Below are positions 62,740 to 64,000 of a stretch of DNA of 64,000 nucleotides, in pieces. The stretch is from Bacillota bacterium (lineage in GTDB: Bacteria; Bacillota; Clostridia; Lachnospirales; Lachnospiraceae): positions 496,001 through 560,000 of the forward strand of contig JAEWMB010000020.1 in the NCBI GenBank assembly GCA_023457255.1, written 5' to 3'. A program made the position numbers and the translations under genes. Below the pieces are notes generated by a model. The model saw only the letters and a program-made list of their open reading frames with translations, had not been told where the DNA came from and ran no database searches. Position 1 is the first letter of the stretch; each line of letters starts with the position of its first letter.

Positions 62740-63540
62740 ATGTCTAATGGCCTTGACAAATTAGCAGAGGCAACTGCTTCTGCAATCAAATTAGCTCCCG
62801 AATTGTATAATGATGTTCTTCAACCCGCAGCCCAAGAAACTGGAAGAATAATAGCTCGAGTTCCTCGTGCCATTAACGCTGCCTTATCTCGCTTAGACCA
62901 ATGGATCCTTAGCCGTGATTATAATATCGATGAAACAAAAAAACTATTAGCTATAAAGTTAGAGAATGTAGCACCTGAAAAGATTGTAACACCAGATGCA
63001 TATGTTGCAATTCCAGCATTGCAAGCCATCTCATATACAATGGATAGCGAGGAACTTCGCAATTTATATGCTAATCTTCTTGCTAAATCTATGAATATAG
63101 ATACGAAAAGTACTGTGCACCCATCATTTGTAGAAATAATCAAGCAAATGTCTCCTTTCGATTCCTTGGTTCTTAACCATATTGCAAAATTAAATAAAGT
63201 ACCTTTAGTTAGTTTAGCAATCTCAACTACGGAATCTAATACTTCTAGAAAAAGACTTATAAAAAACATCACTGATTTTTCATTCTCTTCTGCAAAATTA
63301 ATCAGTATAAGCATTGATAATTTAAAACGTCTTGGACTTATTGATATCACGGAAAGCAGAAAGCTAGTCGATGATACTAAATACAATTCTATTTATAAAA
63401 GCAAGCACTATGAATTGGCACGCAAACATTTACGGAAGGCAATCGATAGTGAGAATGGTGAAAAAATAGTATACTACAAATATTTTCTTCAAAAAACTTC
63501 TCTAGGTCAGGAATTTGTAAAAATCTGCATTAATGATTAA
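62740..63540 (+). CDS. Abi-alpha (DUF4393) family protein, candidate phage-defence gene
   Basis: 266 residues matching the DUF4393/Abi_alpha family: LYNDVLQPAAQETGRI near the start, VAPEKIVTPDAYVAIPALQAI in the middle, then the family's most conserved stretch EELRNLYANLLAKSMN with HPSFVEIIKQMSP. The family name comes from abortive-infection associations, but its mechanism is not established. The C-terminal half looks like a winged-helix or helical bundle. No membrane span is evident. GAAAGGATG precedes the ATG. It is a single gene on the opposite strand to almost everything else, with its own promoter and strong terminator, a layout typical of an acquired defence gene (inference). Confidence 0.85.
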   Translation: MSNGLDKLAEATASAIKLAPELYNDVLQPAAQETGRIIARVPRAINAALSRLDQWILSRDYNIDETKKLLAIKLENVAPEKIVTPDAYVAIPALQAISYTMDSEELRNLYANLLAKSMNIDTKSTVHPSFVEIIKQMSPFDSLVLNHIAKLNKVPLVSLAISTTESNTSRKRLIKNITDFSFSSAKLISISIDNLKRLGLIDITESRKLVDDTKYNSIYKSKHYELARKHLRKAIDSENGEKIVYYKYFLQKTSLGQEFVKICIND

Positions 63541-63548
63541 AGGAATAT

Positions 63549-63588
63549 CAGGACTCAGTAGATGAAAGCTTAATCCTGAGTCCTGTTT
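63549..63588 (+). terminator. Terminator of the Abi-alpha gene
   Basis: A 10-bp stem (CAGGACTCAG / CTGAGTCCTG), 17-base loop, then TTTAAAATTT, nine bases after the stop codon. Confidence 0.85.
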
Positions 63589-63610
63589 AAAATTTAATTT
63601 AATAAATCGC

Positions 63611-63639
63611 TTGACTATCGTCTAATGTTATGTTATATT
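63611..63639 (+). promoter_or_regulatory. Promoter of the cold-shock gene
   Basis: TTGACT (63611-63616), 17-base spacer, TATATT (63634-63639). Start expected near 63646, giving a 124-base leader that contains the hairpin at 63669-63727. Confidence 0.8.
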
Positions 63640-63668
63640 GAAATAGTATTTTTAATAAAGTTTTGATT

Positions 63669-63727
63669 TCACATATTTTTGTAAGTCATTATTGTATTGA
63701 TGATTTACAAAAGTATGTGATTTTTTT
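63669..63727 (+). promoter_or_regulatory. 21-bp hairpin plus T7 in the cold-shock gene leader
   Basis: Arms 63669-63689 and 63700-63720 pair over 21 bp (two G-U wobbles, no bulge) around a 10-base loop and run straight into seven T. It has the form of an intrinsic terminator but lies between the promoter and the start codon of the same gene, so it is best read as an attenuator or temperature-sensitive leader. Confidence 0.75.
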
Positions 63728-63769
63728 ATTTTTATTTGGAAATATAATAAAAATTAGGAGGTATCTTTC

Positions 63770-63970
63770 ATGAATAAAGGTACAGTAAAATGGTTTAATG
63801 CACAAAAAGGATTTGGTTTTATATCTGATGAACAAGGTAACGATGTATTTGTTCACTATTCAGGTCTTGCTATGGATGGATTTAAGACATTGGAAGACGG
63901 TCAGTCCGTAACATTTGACGTAACAAAAGGTCAGCGCGGCTTACAGGCTGTTAATGTATTAATTGCTTAA
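63770..63970 (+). CDS. Cold-shock RNA chaperone (CspA family)
   Basis: 66-residue single cold-shock domain. Starts MNKGTVKWFNAQKGFGFI; RNP1 (KGFGFI, 13-18) and RNP2 (VFVHYS, 26-31) RNA-binding motifs are complete, and the protein ends on the typical GLQAVNVLIA. These proteins melt RNA structure and often control their own leaders. AGGAGG lies seven bases before the ATG. The 124-base leader with a strong hairpin suggests temperature- or self-regulation. Confidence 0.97.
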   Translation: MNKGTVKWFNAQKGFGFISDEQGNDVFVHYSGLAMDGFKTLEDGQSVTFDVTKGQRGLQAVNVLIA

Positions 63971-64000
63971 ATAGCATTAAAGTCGGGACATAGTAAAACA

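Noticed and set aside
1..64000. tRNA, rRNA, CRISPR arrays and insertion sequences.
   Set aside because: Scanned by eye on both strands; no cloverleaf-like conserved arms, no regularly spaced repeats and no transposase or integrase frames were seen.

Overview
This 64 kb window is AT-rich, densely coded chromosomal DNA from an endospore-forming, anaerobic Gram-positive bacterium. The sporulation genes (spo0A, spoIVB, spoIIGA, sigE, sigG), meso-DAP-type murE, cluster order and base composition point to Lachnospiraceae (Clostridium cluster XIVa), possibly close to Lachnoclostridium (Clostridium) phytofermentans; the species assignment is inference. Nearly every gene is on the minus strand. Only an AraC-type regulator, an Abi-alpha/DUF4393 gene and a cold-shock gene are on the plus strand. 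I see no tRNA, rRNA, CRISPR array or insertion sequence.

Layout. 0-15 kb is an accessory/metabolic stretch: the start of rimO (cut by the window edge), folD, a decayed cardiolipin synthase gene, a YbhJ-type aconitase-like hydratase, a membrane-anchored unknown, a MATE exporter with a divergent AraC regulator, an iron alcohol dehydrogenase with a DUF1622 protein, and a LacI-controlled carbohydrate ABC importer without its own ATPase. 15-21 kb holds sigG, a beta-CASP ribonuclease and the spoIIGA-sigE pair. 19.6-32.4 kb is the division and wall (dcw) cluster, transcribed mraZ-rsmH-ftsL-ftsI-spoVD-murD-ftsW-murA-ftsQ-ftsZ; mraY, murG, murC and ftsA are absent from it. 32.7-50.8 kb is a long housekeeping block (murE-murF-priA-def-fmt-yugP-rsmB-rlmN-prpC-prkC-rsgA-rpe-thiN-ychF-lgt) whose core has the order known from Bacillus subtilis. 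51-57 kb holds glgA and the recN-spoIVB-spo0A group. 57.5-61.4 kb is one gene for a secreted protein built almost wholly of Ig-like (Big_2) repeats. The last 2.5 kb carries small unknown genes, a self-contained Abi-alpha gene and a cold-shock gene with a striking leader hairpin.

How it fits together. PrkC senses wall fragments through PASTA domains and PrpC reverses it; they sit next to translation and ribosome-assembly genes and near wall-precursor ligases. The dcw cluster supplies the septum machinery, and its lower end runs into the sigma-E activation locus, where I find Spo0A-box-like sites at the positions expected from B. subtilis spoIIG. spo0A has a sigma-A-type promoter with an exact 0A box just upstream.

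Most notable non-coding signals: six 10-bp tandem repeats directly downstream of the mraZ promoter (the MraZ operator); a terminator and new promoter splitting the dcw cluster after ftsL; near-identical 28-bp translation-start leaders on murD and ftsI; and a 21-bp stem plus T7 between the promoter and coding region of the cold-shock gene. Starts were chosen by ribosome binding sites, and several differ from the longest open frame.
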